From contig JAVEDA010000423.1 in the NCBI GenBank assembly GCA_030841195.1, forward strand, positions 1-6,919: DNA of 6,919 bases, read 5' to 3'. The position numbers and the translations under genes are program-made. This document shows positions 6,068 to 6,919 of this stretch, piece after piece. Position 1 is the stretch's first letter, and every line of letters starts with the position of its first letter. Under the pieces are notes generated by a model. That model was given only the letters and a program-made list of their open reading frames with translations, was not told the origin of the DNA and ran no database searches. Source of the DNA: Actinomycetota bacterium (GTDB lineage: Bacteria > Actinomycetota > Actinomycetes > JACCUZ01).

Positions 6068-6919
6068 CCCGCGACGTGTTCCTGGTGGCGAACAACGTCG
6101 AGGAGCTCGGCGGGGTGCAGCGCGTCACCCACAACCTGGCCATGATGCTGTACGAGCGTGGCCACCGGGTCACCGTGGTCGGCATCCAGCACGCGTCCCA
6201 GCCGCACGACTACGGCGACCGGCCCTACCGGTGGCTGGTGCTCAACGAGGAGCCCGAGCCGCCGATGCCGAAGGGGGCCGGCCTGCGCGGCCGGCTCGAC
6301 CCGCGGCTGCGGGCGGCCAGGGACGCGCACCTCTCTGCCCGCAGGGCCGCTGTGGCGCGGTTGTCGGCGCTGTTCGCCGAGGCCGACGACGGGGTCGTCG
6401 TCTGCATGCAGGTCTGGGCGATGAGCTGGGTGGCCGCGGCCGAGACCGGTCACCTGCATGTGATCGGCATGAGCCACGAGTCGTTCGACGCCACCCTGGG
6501 GTCGACCCGCTGGGAGCGGGTGCAGCAGCTCTACCGGGACGTGGACGTGCTGCTGCTGCTCACCGAGCACGACGCCTCGCGGTTCGAGCTCGAGGGCTTC
6601 AACAACGTGGACGTCATGCACAACTCGCTCTCGTTCTACCCGGAGGTGGCCAGTGACCTCACCGCGAAGGTGGTCGTCGCCGCCGGCCGGCTCGCGTCGG
6701 AGAAGGGCTACGACCGGCTGATCGACGCCTTCGGGTCGATTGCTGACCGGCACCCGGACTGGGTGCTGAAGATCTTCGGCGAAGGGCCGCTGCGAGTCCG
6801 GCTGGAGAAGCAGGTCGAGTCCCTGGGGCTGGCCGGACGGGTGCTGCTGCCGGGGCTGGCCGGTGACATCGAGACCGAGCTCGTGGCCTCGTCGGTGTTC
6901 GCGCTGTCGTCGATCCACG
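6064..6919 (+). CDS. Family 4 (GT-B) glycosyltransferase (3' partial)
   Basis: The frame runs off the window end after 285 full codons; families of this type are usually 350-420 residues, so roughly a quarter is missing. It starts at a GTG overlapping the previous stop as GTGA, with only a weak GGGACGG at 6054-6060, implying translational coupling. The N-terminal Rossmann half shows VFLVANNVEELGGVQRVTHN (5-24), the glycine-rich acceptor-side loop typical of GT4 enzymes, then HRVTVVG (34-40). The C-terminal donor-binding half starts with VVVAAGRLASEKGYDRLIDA (203-222), where Arg209 and Lys214 are the expected phosphate-binding pair, and continues with KIFGEGPLR (236-244) and GRVLLPG (258-264). 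The sequence stops at LSSIH, just before the E-x7-E region that contacts the nucleotide sugar, so that motif cannot be checked. It is predicted to transfer a sugar with retention of configuration onto a lipid- or polymer-linked acceptor in the cytoplasm; donor and acceptor unknown. Confidence 0.9.
   Translation, partial: MTRDVFLVANNVEELGGVQRVTHNLAMMLYERGHRVTVVGIQHASQPHDYGDRPYRWLVLNEEPEPPMPKGAGLRGRLDPRLRAARDAHLSARRAAVARLSALFAEADDGVVVCMQVWAMSWVAAAETGHLHVIGMSHESFDATLGSTRWERVQQLYRDVDVLLLLTEHDASRFELEGFNNVDVMHNSLSFYPEVASDLTAKVVVAAGRLASEKGYDRLIDAFGSIADRHPDWVLKIFGEGPLRVRLEKQVESLGLAGRVLLPGLAGDIETELVASSVFALSSIH

Noticed and set aside
5986..6918. A 310-codon minus-strand frame across the GT4 gene
   Set aside because: Same low-information composition; the + strand frame from 6064 shows a convincing GT4 protein that simply runs off the window end.

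Overview
The window is about 6.9 kb of very GC-rich DNA, with G or C at nearly every third codon position and GTG start codons throughout. This points to an actinobacterium. I cannot name the genus. All five genes I can support lie on the + strand and leave almost no non-coding DNA, so the window looks like part of one biosynthetic locus for a cell-surface, phosphate-containing glycopolymer of teichoic-acid type.

Layout: (1) 1-1497 is the 3' part of a gene for an integral-membrane CDP-alcohol phosphatidyltransferase with extra C-terminal membrane segments; its 5' end lies outside the window. (2) 1490-2272 is a second, smaller CDP-alcohol phosphatidyltransferase-like protein whose signature motif ends in His instead of the usual fourth Asp. 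(3) 2269-3135 is a family 2 (GT-A) glycosyltransferase with a membrane-anchoring C-terminus. (4) 3136-3214 is the only gap; it holds a possible promoter, a pair of direct repeats and a small hairpin. (5) 3215-6067 is a 950-residue fusion of an N-terminal GT2 glycosyltransferase, a middle beta-rich region and a C-terminal TagF-like CDP-glycerol glycerophosphotransferase. (6) 6064-6919 is the N-terminal three quarters or so of a GT4 (GT-B) glycosyltransferase, cut by the window end.

Genes 1, 2 and 3 overlap by 8 and 4 bases, and genes 4 and 5 overlap by 4 bases, so there are two translationally coupled blocks separated by a 79-base gap. As an inferred working model, the two CDP-alcohol phosphatidyltransferases make or use a CDP-activated polyol or a phosphodiester-linked lipid or head group at the membrane. 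The GT2 and GT4 enzymes add sugars to a carrier-linked or lipid-linked acceptor. The TagF-like fusion adds glycerol-phosphate or another polyol-phosphate unit from a CDP-activated donor. No export transporter, priming enzyme or complete cytidylyltransferase lies in the window; these would be expected in the flanks.

I see no RNA genes, insertion sequences, CRISPR arrays or attachment sites. The long minus-strand open frames, including one of 1097 codons, are best explained as antisense shadows of GC-rich coding sequence. The most interesting points are the altered signature motif in the second phosphatidyltransferase, the pairing of two divergent enzymes of this family, the GT2-TagF fusion, and the helically phased direct repeats in the only promoter-sized gap.
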